From Streptomyces sp. 7-21 (GTDB lineage Bacteria > Actinomycetota > Actinomycetes > Streptomycetales > Streptomycetaceae), in contig NZ_JAERRL010000001.1 in assembly GCF_016741785.1 (NCBI RefSeq), forward strand, positions 124,001 to 188,000: DNA of 64,000 bases, in the 5' to 3' direction. How positions within the stretch are numbered: the stretch's first letter is position 1; every line of letters begins with the position of its first letter. The notes below the pieces were generated by a model. It ran no database searches. It was not told the DNA's origin and saw nothing but the letters and a program-made list of their open reading frames with translations. A program made the translations under genes and the position numbers. Shown here one piece after another: positions 48,984-58,090 of the stretch.

Positions 48984-49370
48984 GTGTCCTACGGAGAATT
49001 CCTCGCGACCGTGCGCGAGCGCGGTGAGTATCCCGGTGACGAGGCGGAACGGATCGTGGGAGCGGTGCTGGAGACGCTCGGCGAGCGGCTGCCCCCGAGG
49101 TCGGCGCAGCACCTGGCGGACCAGCTGCCGACGCCGCTGGACGAGGTGGTCGAGAACGCCGAGGACGGCTCCGGCCGCAGCTGGGGCGTGGAAGAGTTCC
49201 TGCGCCACGTCGCCGAGCGGGCGGAGGAGGACGAGGAGACGGCGGAGACCGACACCCGCGTCGTGTTCTCCGTGCTCTCCGACCAGGTGACGGGCGGCGA
49301 GATGAACAAGGTGCTCAGCCAGCTGCCCACCGGGTACGCGGAGCTGTTCGGCTACTCGGAACTGACCTGA
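48984..49370 (+). CDS. DUF2267 domain protein
   Basis: 128 aa, GTG at 48984 after AAGGAGGG. MSYGEFLATVRERGEYPGDE-like start, then AVLETLGERLPPRSAQHLAD and VLSDQVTGGEMNKVLSQLPT, the DUF2267 repeat pattern. Small helical cytosolic protein, often in stress regulons. Function unknown. Divergent from the sigma factor gene and ended by a strong hairpin. Confidence 0.87.
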   Translation: MSYGEFLATVRERGEYPGDEAERIVGAVLETLGERLPPRSAQHLADQLPTPLDEVVENAEDGSGRSWGVEEFLRHVAERAEEDEETAETDTRVVFSVLSDQVTGGEMNKVLSQLPTGYAELFGYSELT

Positions 49371-49382
49371 TGCCCCCGCCCC

Positions 49383-49410
49383 GCCCGGCCGCTCCGCGGA
49401 GCGGCCGGGC
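49383..49410 (+). terminator. strong palindromic terminator
   Basis: 28-bp perfect palindrome beginning GCCCGGCCGCTCC, 13 bp after the DUF2267 stop. Confidence 0.75.
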
Positions 49411-49486
49411 CGGCGTGTGCCCCGGGCCGGGCCGCCGGCGCGCCCGCCGGGGTTTCCGCCGCCCGCTCGCGGCAACCCGGTCGGGC

Positions 49487-50560
49487 GTGAGCGGTCACCC
49501 CACGCCACCGCGCGTCGTCGTGGTCGGCGCCACCGGCACCATCGGCACCGCCCTGCTGCGGCGGCTGTCCGGCGGCCCGTACGCCGGGGCGGTCACCGGC
49601 CTGTCCCGCCGCCCGCCCGGTGCCACCCCGCCCGGCACCCGCTGGCGGCACGCGGACATCACCGCGGCCACGGCGGACGAGCTGGCCGCGCTGTTCGACG
49701 GCGCGGAGGCCGTCGTGCACCTCGCATGCCTGTTCCAGCCCTCCCACCGGCCCCGCGTCACCTGGCGCACCAACTGCGTCGGCGCCGCGCGCGTCTTCGA
49801 CGCGGTGGCCGCCGCCGGGGTGCCGGTGCTGGTGCACGCCTCGTCTCTCGTGGCCTACTCGCCGGCGCCGAAGGACCAGGCGATCGACGAGTCGTGGCCC
49901 ACGCACGCCTGGCCCACCGCCGCCTACCCGCGCGAGAAGGCGTACGCGGAGCGCCTGCTCGACGCCTTCGAAGCGCGCAACCCCGGCGTGCGTACCGTGC
50001 GGATGCGCCCCAGTGTCGTCGTCAGCGACGAGTCGCCCGCCCACCAGCGGCGGATGTTCGCCGGACCGCTGCTGCCGCGGGTGCGCCCGCCCCGCCCGCT
50101 GCGGCTGGTGCCGAAGCTGCCGGGGCTGCGCTTCCAGGTCACCCACGCCGAGGACATCGCCGAGGCGTTCGCCCTCGCCCTGACCAGGCCGGTCTCCGGG
50201 CCGTTCAACCTGGCGGCGGGCCCGGTCGCCGACCCGGAGATGCTGGCGCGCGCCACCGGCGGCAGGGCCGTGCCGCTGCCGTACCGGCCGGTGCGGGCCG
50301 CCGTCTCCGCCGCCTGGCGGCTGCGGCTGGTGCCCACCTCGCCGTACATGCTCGACGCGGTGACGACGTTCCCCGTCATGGACACCGGCCGGGCCGAGCG
50401 CGAACTCGGCTGGCGGCCGCGGCGCCCGGCCGACGAGACGGTCGCCGCGTTCGCCCGGGGCCTGGCGCGCGGCGCAGGCGGCGACACCCCGCCGCTGCGG
50501 GGCCGCCGCCCCGGCGGGCGGGCCGGCGAGATCGCTGCGGGACCGGGGGAGCGGGAATGA
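49487..50560 (+). CDS. NAD-dependent epimerase/dehydratase family protein (extended SDR)
   Basis: 357 aa from GTG 49487; the frame is open upstream but that sequence is the terminator region. VVVVGATGTIGTALLRRLSG, AVVHLACLFQPSHRPRVTWR, VHASSLVAYSPAPKD, YPREKAYAERLLDAFEARNP (YxxxK), RTVRMRPSVVVSDES and a GDTPPLRGRR tail. Paralogue of the gene at 18815-19936. The stop overlaps the next start by 4 bp. Confidence 0.87.
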   Translation: MSGHPTPPRVVVVGATGTIGTALLRRLSGGPYAGAVTGLSRRPPGATPPGTRWRHADITAATADELAALFDGAEAVVHLACLFQPSHRPRVTWRTNCVGAARVFDAVAAAGVPVLVHASSLVAYSPAPKDQAIDESWPTHAWPTAAYPREKAYAERLLDAFEARNPGVRTVRMRPSVVVSDESPAHQRRMFAGPLLPRVRPPRPLRLVPKLPGLRFQVTHAEDIAEAFALALTRPVSGPFNLAAGPVADPEMLARATGGRAVPLPYRPVRAAVSAAWRLRLVPTSPYMLDAVTTFPVMDTGRAERELGWRPRRPADETVAAFARGLARGAGGDTPPLRGRRPGGRAGEIAAGPGERE

Positions 50561-52200
50561 CGGCGGCGGGACCGGCGGCACCGGTGGCGGGCACGGGCGG
50601 CGGCGGGACGCGCGACGCCGACGCCATCGTCATCGGCGCGGGCCCCAACGGCCTGGTCGCGGCGAACGTCCTCGCCGACGCGGGCTGGCGCGTGCTCGTG
50701 CTGGAGGCCGAGGCCGAGCCGGGCGGCGCCGTGCGCAGCGACGAGGGCGTCGAGCCCGGCTTCGTCAGTGACCTGTTCAGCTCCTTCTACCCGCTCGCCG
50801 CCGCCTCCCCGGCGCTGCGCGCGCTCCAGCTGGAGCGGCACGGCCTGCGGTGGTCCCACGCGCCGTCCGTGCTGGCGCACCCGAGGGACGGCGGGCGGGC
50901 CGCCGTGCTGCACCGGGAGCCGGAGCGCACCGCCGAGGCCCTGGAGCGGTCCGCGCCCGGCGACGGCGAGGCCTACCTGCGGCTGCTGGGGCTGTGGGAC
51001 CAGGTCTCCGGGCCGCTGCTCGACGCGCTGCTCGGGCCGTTCCCGCCGGTGCGGGCCGGGGCGCGGCTGGCGCGGGCGGTGCACGGCGCGGGCGGGACGC
51101 GGCTGCTGCGGCTGCTCACGCTGCCCGCGCGGCGGCTGGGCCAGGAGTGGTTCCGCGGCCCGGGGGCGCCGCTGCTGCTGACCGGCTGCGGCCTGCACGC
51201 CGACTTTCTGCCGGAGTCGCCGGGCAGCGGCGCGTTCGGCTGGCTGCTGGTGATGCTCGGGCAGCGCCTGGGCTGGCCGGTGCCGGAAGGCGGCGCGAGC
51301 GCGCTGACCGGGGCGCTGGTGCGGCGCCTGGCGGCGCGCGGCGGCGTCGTGCGCTGCGGTGAACCCGTGGCCGGCGTCGTGGTGGCGCGCGGCCGGTGCG
51401 TGGGGGTGCGGACGGCGGGCGGCGAGACGCTGCGCGCCGGGCGCGCGGTGCTGGCGGACGTGCCCGCGCCCGCGCTGTACGGCGGGCTGGTGCCCGAGGA
51501 GGAGCTGCCCGCGAGGCTCCGGGCCGACATCCGGCGGTTCCAGTGGGACTTCGCGACGTTCAAGACGGACTGGGCGCTGGACGGCCCCATCCCGTGGGCG
51601 GCGCCGGAGGCGGCCGGGGCCGGGACCGTGCACGTCGCCGGCGGGCTCAGCCACCTCAGCCACGCCACGCTCGACGTCATCACCGGGGTGCTGCCCGAGC
51701 GGCCCTGCCTGGTGCTGGGCCAGATGACGACCGCCGACCCCAGCCGTTCGCCCGAGGGCACCGAGTCGGCGTGGGCGTACACCCACGTCCCGCAGCACCC
51801 GCGCGACGGCGCGGACTGGGGCCCGCGCCGCCGCGAGGAGCTGGCGGCGCGCGTCGAGGCAGCCGTCGAGCACTACGCGCCCGGCTTCCGCGCCGCGGTG
51901 CGTGCCCGGCGCGTGCTGGCCCCGCCCGACCTCCAGGCGCGCAACCGCAGCCTCGTCGGCGGCTCGCTCAACGGCGGCACGGCCGCCCCGCACCAGCAGC
52001 TGATCTTCCGCCCCGTCCCCGGCACCGGCCGGCCCGCCACCCCCATCCCCGGCCTGTTCCTGGCCTCCTCCTCCGCCCACCCGGGCGGCGGCGTGCACGG
52101 CGCCTGCGGGGCGAACGCCGCGCGGGCGGCGCTGCGGTCCGCCTGGCGGCCCGTCCGGCGCCGCCGTTCCCCCACCCGCACACCACAGGAGCACAGCTGA
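50557..52200 (+). CDS. FAD-dependent oxidoreductase (phytoene-desaturase-like)
   Basis: 547 aa, ATG at 50557. FAD-binding start AIVIGAGPNGLVAANVLADA and VLVLEAEAEPGGAVRSDEGV; central LPESPGSGAFGWLLVMLGQR and WPVPEGGASALTGALVRRLA; C-terminal FAD motif IPGLFLASSSAHPGGGVHGA. Belongs to the CrtI/all-trans-retinol-saturase-like group; no carotenoid genes are nearby, so the substrate is open. Followed immediately by an SRPBCC gene. Confidence 0.88.
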   Translation: MTAAGPAAPVAGTGGGGTRDADAIVIGAGPNGLVAANVLADAGWRVLVLEAEAEPGGAVRSDEGVEPGFVSDLFSSFYPLAAASPALRALQLERHGLRWSHAPSVLAHPRDGGRAAVLHREPERTAEALERSAPGDGEAYLRLLGLWDQVSGPLLDALLGPFPPVRAGARLARAVHGAGGTRLLRLLTLPARRLGQEWFRGPGAPLLLTGCGLHADFLPESPGSGAFGWLLVMLGQRLGWPVPEGGASALTGALVRRLAARGGVVRCGEPVAGVVVARGRCVGVRTAGGETLRAGRAVLADVPAPALYGGLVPEEELPARLRADIRRFQWDFATFKTDWALDGPIPWAAPEAAGAGTVHVAGGLSHLSHATLDVITGVLPERPCLVLGQMTTADPSRSPEGTESAWAYTHVPQHPRDGADWGPRRREELAARVEAAVEHYAPGFRAAVRARRVLAPPDLQARNRSLVGGSLNGGTAAPHQQLIFRPVPGTGRPATPIPGLFLASSSAHPGGGVHGACGANAARAALRSAWRPVRRRRSPTRTPQEHS

Positions 52201-52643
52201 TGGCGGTCAGACCCATCCTCATCCGGCGCCCGCCCCAGGACGTATGGCGCGTGCTGTGCGACGGGCGCACCTACGCCCGGTGGGTCGTCGGCACCACCGG
52301 CTCCCGCCCGCTGGACGACCGCTGGCCCGCCGAGGGCTCCGCGATCCGCTACACCGCCGGCGCCGGGCCGCTGCGCTTCAGCGGCCGCACCGTGGTGCGC
52401 CGCTGCGAGCCGGGCAAGCTGCTCGAACTGGAGGCGCAGTCGCGCCCGCTGGGCTCGGCCCGCATCGCCATCGACGTGCGGCCGTGGGGCGAGAACACGC
52501 TCGTCATCATCGACGAGCACCCGCTGACCGGCCCGGGCGGACGCATGCACAACCGCCTCTCCGAGGCGGTGCTCCAGCTGCGGCACCGCCGCATGCTGAA
52601 GAACTTCGCCCGGCTCGTCGAGGAAACGCCCACTGCGGAGTGA
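52200..52643 (+). CDS. SRPBCC family protein (START-like ligand-binding fold)
   Basis: 147 aa, ATG at 52200 sharing one base with the previous stop. RRPPQDVWRVLCDGRTYARW, STRPLDDRWP-like loop (GSRPLDDRWPAEGS) and IAIDVRPWGENTLVIIDEHP are typical of polyketide-cyclase/START-like proteins. With the two genes before it, it forms a three-gene redox/lipid-like operon; it may bind the hydrophobic substrate. Confidence 0.85.
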   Translation: MAVRPILIRRPPQDVWRVLCDGRTYARWVVGTTGSRPLDDRWPAEGSAIRYTAGAGPLRFSGRTVVRRCEPGKLLELEAQSRPLGSARIAIDVRPWGENTLVIIDEHPLTGPGGRMHNRLSEAVLQLRHRRMLKNFARLVEETPTAE

Positions 52644-52718
52644 ATTGCCCGCCTTCCGCCGTACCGCCGCTACAACGGGGCGGCGAAGACACCCCCCCAG
52701 CGACGGGATGACACGGCG

Positions 52719-54446
52719 ATGGCGACAACCAACACCGACAGCGCGGAGCGGACCGAGCCGCCCGCCAGGATGATCCGGCCGCGGCGGCCCCGGGGCGAGG
52801 CCATCGTGGACTGGCTGACGACGACCGACCACAAGCGGATCGGCATCCTCTACATCACCAGCTCCTTCGGCTTCTTCCTCATCGGCGGCCTGCTGGCCAT
52901 GGCGATGCGCATCGAGCTGGCCCGGCCCGGGCTCCAGCTGCTGACAGCCGAGCAGTACAACCAGGCGTTCACGCTGCACGGCACGATCATGATGCTGATG
53001 TTCGCGACCCCGCTGTTCGCCGGGTTCGCCAACGCCGTCATGCCGCTCCAGATCGGCGCGCCCGACGTGGCGTTCCCCCGTCTGAACGCGCTGTCGTACT
53101 GGCTGTTCGCCTTCGGCGGGCTGCTGGTCGTCGCCTCGCTGCTGACCCCGACCGGCGGCGCGAGCTTCGGCTGGTTCGCCTACGCGCCGCTCAACCGCGA
53201 GACGTTCTCGCCCGGCATCGGCCACGACATGTGGATCATGGGCCTGGCGCTGTCGGGCTTCGGCACCATCTTCGGCGCCGTCAACTTCGCCACGACCATC
53301 ATCTGCATGCGCGCGCCCGGCATGACGATGTTCCGCATGCCGATCTTCACCTGGAACGTCCTGCTCACCAGCGTGCTGGTGCTGATGGCGTTCCCGGTGC
53401 TGGCGGCGGCGCTGTTCGGCCTCGCCGCGGACCGCACGTTCGGGTCCCACATCTTCGACGCGTCCAACGGCGGCTCGCTGCTGTGGCAGCACCTGTTCTG
53501 GTTCTTCGGCCACCCCGAGGTGTACATCATCGCGCTGCCGTTCTTCGGCGTCATCACCGAGATCATCCCGGTCTTCAGCCGCAAGCCGATCTTCGGCTAC
53601 ATCGGCCTGGTCGGCGCCACCATCGCCATCACCGGGCTGTCGGTGACGGTGTGGGCGCACCACATGTACGCCACCGGCGCGGTGCTGCTGCCGTTCTTCT
53701 CCATGCTGTCCTTCCTCATCGCGGTACCCACCGGCGTGAAGTTCTTCAACTGGATCGGCACGATGATGAAGGGCTCGCTGTCGTTCGAGACGCCGATGCT
53801 GTGGGCCGTCGGCTTCCTCGTCACCTTCCTCTTCGGCGGCCTGACCGGTGTGCTGCTGGCCTCCCCGCCGCTGGACTTCCACGTCACCGACAGCTACTTC
53901 GTCGTGGCCCACTTCCACTACGTCGTCTTCGGCACCGTGGTCTTCGCGATGTTCGCCGGATTCCACTTCTGGTGGCCGAAGTTCACCGGCACGATGCTCA
54001 GCGAACGGCTCGGCAAGATCCACTTCTGGACGCTCTTCGTCGGCTTCCACGGCACGTTCCTGGTCCACCACTGGCTGGGCGCCGAGGGCATGCCGCGCCG
54101 CTACGCCGACTACCTGGCCGCCGACGGCTTCACCGCCCTCAACACCGTCTCCTCCATCGGCGCCTTCCTGCTGGGCCTGTCCACCCTGCCGTTCCTGTAC
54201 AACGTGTGGTGGACCGCCCGGCACGCCCCGAAGGTCACTGTGGACGACCCGTGGGGCTGGGGCCGCTCCCTGGAGTGGGCCACCTCCTGCCCGCCGCCCC
54301 GCCACAACTTCACCTCGCTGCCCCGCATCCGCTCCGAGTCGCCGGCCTTCGACCTGCACCACCCCGACGTCGTCCCCGGCGACCAGGCCCGCGAGACCGG
54401 CCGCCGCGACATCGGCGAGGGCGCGGCCGAGGCCCTGGGCGGGTGA
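52719..54446 (+). CDS. ctaD: cytochrome c oxidase subunit I (aa3-type), stand-alone copy
   Basis: 575 aa, ATG at 52719. Twelve membrane helices with heme and copper ligands: [20 protein letters not shown] (heme a His), [20 protein letters not shown] (CuB His and the Tyr cross-link partner of the D/K channels), [40 protein letters not shown] (heme a3 His). K-channel residues appear conserved. No ctaC, ctaE or qcr genes flank it, so it is probably a second copy beside the main cluster elsewhere. Confidence 0.95.
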   Translation: MATTNTDSAERTEPPARMIRPRRPRGEAIVDWLTTTDHKRIGILYITSSFGFFLIGGLLAMAMRIELARPGLQLLTAEQYNQAFTLHGTIMMLMFATPLFAGFANAVMPLQIGAPDVAFPRLNALSYWLFAFGGLLVVASLLTPTGGASFGWFAYAPLNRETFSPGIGHDMWIMGLALSGFGTIFGAVNFATTIICMRAPGMTMFRMPIFTWNVLLTSVLVLMAFPVLAAALFGLAADRTFGSHIFDASNGGSLLWQHLFWFFGHPEVYIIALPFFGVITEIIPVFSRKPIFGYIGLVGATIAITGLSVTVWAHHMYATGAVLLPFFSMLSFLIAVPTGVKFFNWIGTMMKGSLSFETPMLWAVGFLVTFLFGGLTGVLLASPPLDFHVTDSYFVVAHFHYVVFGTVVFAMFAGFHFWWPKFTGTMLSERLGKIHFWTLFVGFHGTFLVHHWLGAEGMPRRYADYLAADGFTALNTVSSIGAFLLGLSTLPFLYNVWWTARHAPKVTVDDPWGWGRSLEWATSCPPPRHNFTSLPRIRSESPAFDLHHPDVVPGDQARETGRRDIGEGAAEALGG

Positions 54447-54454
54447 GGGCCGGC

Positions 54455-54559
54455 ATGGACCACGACGCCGCCCGCACCAGGCGGGTGCTGTGCGCCTGCC
54501 TGTGCGGGCTCACCGCCCTGACCAGCCTGACCGTCGCCTGGCTGTCCTATCTGGTGTGA
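54455..54559 (+). CDS. possible 34-residue membrane peptide
   Basis: ATG at 54455, 8 bp after the ctaD stop. One hydrophobic helix (VLCACLCGLTALTSLTVAWL) after a charged start. Small single-helix subunits often accompany oxidases, which makes it plausible, but nothing beyond position and hydrophobicity supports it. Confidence 0.4.
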   Translation: MDHDAARTRRVLCACLCGLTALTSLTVAWLSYLV

Positions 54560-54604
54560 CTTCTGCCCAATCTGCCCGTGATCGGTCCGGGGTGACCGGG
54601 AAGG

Positions 54605-54610
54605 TAGGTT
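54605..54610 (+). promoter_or_regulatory. TAGGTT -10 box, leaderless pattern
   Basis: TAGGTT ends 7 nt before the ATG at 54618, which has no good ribosome-binding site. Confidence 0.45.
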
Positions 54611-54617
54611 GCGGGTC

Positions 54618-55403
54618 ATGAGCACTTCCGCCTTCCCCGACATCACCCTCAACAACGGCGTGCGGATGCCGCAGCTCGGCTTCGGCACCTACAAGGTCGG
54701 CGGCGAGGCCACCGCCGCCGCCCTGGCCGCCGGCTACCGCAGCATCGACACCGCCGAGATGTACGGCAACGAGGAGGAGATCGGCCGCGCTCTCGCCGAG
54801 TCCGGCATCCCGCGCGAGGAACTGTTCGTCACCTCCAAGGTGTGGAACGACCACCACGGCTACCAGGCCACGCTCGACGCCTTCGAGGGCAGCCGCCGCC
54901 GGCTCGGCCTGGACTACCTCGACCTGTACCTCATCCACTGGCCGCAGCCGCAGCTCGGCCTGCACGCCGAGACCTGGCGCGCCCTGGAGAAGCTGCTGGC
55001 CGACGGCGCCGTCCGCGCCATCGGCGTCTCCAACTTCACGCCCCAGGACCTCGACGAGCTGCTGCGCACCGCCGGGACCGTGCCAGCCGTCAACCAGATC
55101 GAGCTCAACCCCTACCGGCCGCGCGCCGCCGAGCGGGAGTACCACGCCCGGCACGGCATCGCCACCCAGGCGTGGGCGCCGCTGGCCCGCGCCGGTGACC
55201 TGCTCGCCGAGCCCGCCGTGCGGGAGGCCGCCGAGGCGCACGGCCGCACGCCCGCCCAGGTCGTGATCCGCTGGCACCTCCAGACCGGCACCATCGCCAT
55301 CCCCCGCTCCTCCGACCCCGGCCGCATCGCCGCCAACGCCGACGTCATGGGTTTCCGCCTCAGCGACGAGGAGATGGCGCGGCTGACCGCCCTCGGCAAC
55401 TAG
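54618..55403 (+). CDS. aldo/keto reductase
   Basis: 261 aa from ATG 54618. TIM barrel: NNGVRMPQLGFGTYKVG, SIDTAEMYGNEEEIG (catalytic Asp and Tyr), VTSKVWNDHH (Lys), LDLYLIHWPQPQLGL (His), and the NADPH-contact loop IPRSSDPGRIAANADV near the end. NADPH-dependent reductase of aldehydes, likely similar to 2,5-diketo-gluconate reductases. Convergent with the ligase gene. Confidence 0.92.
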   Translation: MSTSAFPDITLNNGVRMPQLGFGTYKVGGEATAAALAAGYRSIDTAEMYGNEEEIGRALAESGIPREELFVTSKVWNDHHGYQATLDAFEGSRRRLGLDYLDLYLIHWPQPQLGLHAETWRALEKLLADGAVRAIGVSNFTPQDLDELLRTAGTVPAVNQIELNPYRPRAAEREYHARHGIATQAWAPLARAGDLLAEPAVREAAEAHGRTPAQVVIRWHLQTGTIAIPRSSDPGRIAANADVMGFRLSDEEMARLTALGN

Positions 55404-55422
55404 CGGCAGGCGGGGGAGGCGT

Positions 55423-56448
55423 TCAGGCCGGCGGCGCCGCGTCCGGCAGCCTGACGTCGCCGGGCGCGACGTCGGGCCGCAGCCCCCGCCACACCGGGTG
55501 GCGCAGCCGCCGGTCGCGCGTCCAGGTCCGGAACGCCACCTCCCCGGTCAGCCGCGGCGCCACCCACCGCGCTCGCCGGGCCTGCGGCGCGGGCACGGCG
55601 TTGGCGAACGGGCTGCCGGGCCGGGCCAGCGGCGCCAGCTGCTCCGAGAGGCCAGCGAGCGCGCGGTCGCTGAAGCCGGTGCCGACGTGCCCGATGTACC
55701 GCAGCGCCCCGGCCGCGTCGTGCGCGCCCAGCAGCAGCGAGCCGATCGACGCGGCGCGGTGGCCCGAGCCCGGCTGCCAGCCGCCGATGACGACCTCCTG
55801 CGTGGCGAACAGCGCCTTCTTCACCCACAGCCGGGAGCGGCGCCCCGGCAGGTACGGGGAGTCCAGGCGCTTGGCCACCACGCCCTCCAGGCCGTGGCGC
55901 CGCGCCACGCCGAGCAGGTCGCCAGGGCCGATCTCCGCGCGCGGGTAGTGCGGCGGCACGGCCAGCGCCGGGAAGTCCGCGGGGGTGCGCGCCGCCAGCT
56001 CCGCCAGCCGCTCACGCCGCCGCCGGTATGTCTCGTCCAGCAGCGGCTGGCCGCCGAGCCGCAGCACGTCGAACGCGAAGTACGTCACCGGCACCCCGGC
56101 CAGCACGCCGGGGCCCGGGGAGCGCTGGTGGCGGCGCTGGAGCAGGCCGAAGTCCGGGCGGCCGTCGGCGTCGAGGGCGACGATCTCGCCGTCGAGCACC
56201 AGGTCGCCGCCGGCGGTCACCGCGCGGGGCAGCCGGGCCAGCTCGGGGTAGGTGGCGGTGAGGTCCTTGCCGCCCCGGCTGGTCAGCCGGGCCGTGCCGC
56301 TGGGCGCGGCGCACAGGCAGCAGCGGTAGCCGTCCCACTTGTACTCGTACGCCCAGCCCTCGGCGTCGGGCAGCGGGGCATCGGTGGCCAGCATCGGCGC
56401 CACCGCCTGGGGGACGTCCTCGCCGCCGTCGCCGGCCCGCCGTGCCAT
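55423..56448 (-). CDS. ATP-dependent DNA ligase
   Basis: 341 aa, ATG at 56448. Adenylation motif EYKWDGYR with nucleophilic Lys37; motif III-like LVLDGEIVALDADGRPDFGL; motif IV region LEGVVAKRLDSPYLPGRRS; motif V LWVKKALFATQEVVIGGW; then an OB-fold half with GHVGTGFSDRAL and WVAPRLTGEVAFRTWTRDRR. This resembles the ligase domain of LigD and the actinobacterial LigC group, without polymerase or nuclease domains; likely used in NHEJ-type or base-excision repair. Confidence 0.92.
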   Translation of the reverse strand: MARRAGDGGEDVPQAVAPMLATDAPLPDAEGWAYEYKWDGYRCCLCAAPSGTARLTSRGGKDLTATYPELARLPRAVTAGGDLVLDGEIVALDADGRPDFGLLQRRHQRSPGPGVLAGVPVTYFAFDVLRLGGQPLLDETYRRRRERLAELAARTPADFPALAVPPHYPRAEIGPGDLLGVARRHGLEGVVAKRLDSPYLPGRRSRLWVKKALFATQEVVIGGWQPGSGHRAASIGSLLLGAHDAAGALRYIGHVGTGFSDRALAGLSEQLAPLARPGSPFANAVPAPQARRARWVAPRLTGEVAFRTWTRDRRLRHPVWRGLRPDVAPGDVRLPDAAPPA

Positions 56449-56660
56449 GCCGCCCGCCGTTCCTTTCCGCTCGCGGTCCGCTGGTTCACTCCGGCCAGTA
56501 CACGCGCCGCCGGGCCGCCGGGCGGCGCGCCCGCCCGGCCCGGCGGCCCGGTGTGACCGGGATGGACCAGCGGGCGGGCGGCCGCCGCCGGCGGGTGTCA
56601 CGCTGCCAGATGAGAGGGGCGCCCGGCGGGCGGGTGTCCCGCGGACCGGAAGGACCCAGC

Positions 56661-57461
56661 GTGATCACCACCGACTACGTCCCGGGCTCGCCGTCCTGGC
56701 TCGACCTGGGGACGCCGGACGTCGCGGCGGCCGCCGCGTTCTACGGAGGTGTCTTCGGCTGGGAGCTGCGCCCGATGGGGAAGAACCCCAGCGGCTACGG
56801 CGCGTTCCTGCTGGAGGGCAGAACCGCCGCGGCGGTGGGGCTGCTGACCGAGGAGGGCGCCGTCCCGGCCTGGACGGTCTACTTCACCACCACGGACGCC
56901 CAGGCCACGGCCCGCGCGGTGGTCAGCGCGGGCGGCTCGGTGCGGGTGCCGCCGACGAAGCTGGGCGAGGAGGCGACGTTCGCGCAGTTCAGCGACCCGG
57001 CGGGCGGCCAGTTCGCCGTGTTCCGGCCGGGACGGGGGCAGGGCGGCATCGAGGCGGTGGACGAGCCGGGTGCCCTGGTGTGGGTCGAGTACTGCACCCC
57101 GGACCCGGCCGCGGCGAGGGAGTTCTACGGCAGCGTCTTCGGCTGGCAGACCGACGAGATGACCGTGCCCGGCGGCGGGGGCTCATACACCATGCTGACC
57201 CCGGCCGGGGAGAGCCAGCAGCGCATGCACGGCGGCATCGCCGAGGCGCAGCCGGAGCACCTGACGCAGACCGGCGGGCGCCGGCCCTACTGGCACCCGG
57301 TGTTCGCCACGGCGGACTGCGACGCGACCGCGGCCAGCGTGAACGCCTTCGGCGGCACGGTGCGGATGGCCCCCAGCGACGCCGAGGGCGTGGGGCGCCT
57401 CGCCGTGTGCGCGGATGTGGCCGGGGCCGAGTTCGTGCTGCTGACGCCGGCACCGATGTGA
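56661..57461 (+). CDS. two-domain VOC-family protein
   Basis: 266 aa, GTG at 56661 after GGAAGGA. Two tandem VOC modules: first with SWLDLGTPDVAAAAAFYGGV and WELRPMGKNPSGYG, second with WVEYCTPDPAAAREFYGSVF and WQTDEMTVPGGGG, then HPVFATADCDATAASVNAFG. In streptomycetes such pairs are annotated as glyoxalase-like hydroxylases; the reaction is unknown. Confidence 0.88.
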   Translation: MITTDYVPGSPSWLDLGTPDVAAAAAFYGGVFGWELRPMGKNPSGYGAFLLEGRTAAAVGLLTEEGAVPAWTVYFTTTDAQATARAVVSAGGSVRVPPTKLGEEATFAQFSDPAGGQFAVFRPGRGQGGIEAVDEPGALVWVEYCTPDPAAAREFYGSVFGWQTDEMTVPGGGGSYTMLTPAGESQQRMHGGIAEAQPEHLTQTGGRRPYWHPVFATADCDATAASVNAFGGTVRMAPSDAEGVGRLAVCADVAGAEFVLLTPAPM

Positions 57462-57603
57462 GCACGCCGCCGGCAGCCGGGGACCCTCCCGTCCCCGGGG
57501 GAGCGCCACCCGGGAACGGGAGGGCAGCGTGGCGGCAGGGCGGCGGCCAGCAGCGCCCCAGGAGTCGCCGTCCGGCCGTCGCCGGCTGCGCCCGCAGAGC
57601 GAC

Positions 57604-57636
57604 TATAGAAAGCTTAATTAGATTAGTGAAGTAACC
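57604..57636. other. short AT-rich patch in intergenic DNA
   Basis: A run starting TATAGAAAGCTTAATTAGAT, strikingly AT-rich against its surroundings, lies in the 257-bp convergent gap after the VOC gene. No gene, repeat or known attachment site could be matched to it. The rest of the gap is GC-rich and, apart from the terminator downstream, featureless. Confidence 0.5.
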
Positions 57637-57668
57637 TCACGGGCCCTTCTGCGGCGGCCTGTGCCGGC

Positions 57669-57692
57669 CCGTGCCGGGGAGAGCCGGCACGG
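57669..57692. terminator. hairpin terminator
   Basis: 9-bp stem CCGTGCCGG / CCGGCACGG with a GGAGAG loop between the convergent VOC and GlsB-like genes. Confidence 0.65.
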
Positions 57693-57718
57693 CGCCGGGG
57701 GCCGGGCCTGCCGCCGCG

Positions 57719-57982
57719 TCAGGTGCGGACCTTGACCCGGTCCACCGCGGCGACGCCGACGATGGCCAGCACCAGCTGGAGGAGCAGCTCGATCCAGTCC
57801 ACGCCGTCGGTGTCGGCCACGCCGAAGGCCGCCGCCAGGGCGGTGCCGATCAGTGCCGCCACGATGCCGACGACGACCGTCCAGATGATCCCGATGTGCT
57901 GGCGTCCCGGCAGGATCAGCCGGGCCAGCAGGCCGATGATCAGGCCGATCACGATCGCGCTGATGATCCCTGAAATCTCCAC
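57719..57982 (-). CDS. GlsB/YeaQ/YmgE family membrane protein (transglycosylase-associated)
   Basis: 87 aa, GTG at 57982 after AGGTGAGG. Three hydrophobic helices with ISAIVIGLIIGLLARLILPG and GIIWTVVVGIVAALIGTALA, the family pattern, and a C-terminal IELLLQLVLAIVGVAAVD. Small general-stress membrane protein; molecular role unknown. Confidence 0.9.
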   Translation of the reverse strand: MEISGIISAIVIGLIIGLLARLILPGRQHIGIIWTVVVGIVAALIGTALAAAFGVADTDGVDWIELLLQLVLAIVGVAAVDRVKVRT

Positions 57983-58090
57983 GTTCCTCACCTTTCGCGC
58001 GGTGTGGTTGCCCTGACGAGTGCCCCGCCGTGCCCGGCTCACTCACCGGCGGCCGGGCCACCCGCGCGAAGCGGCCGCATCATGGGAGGC

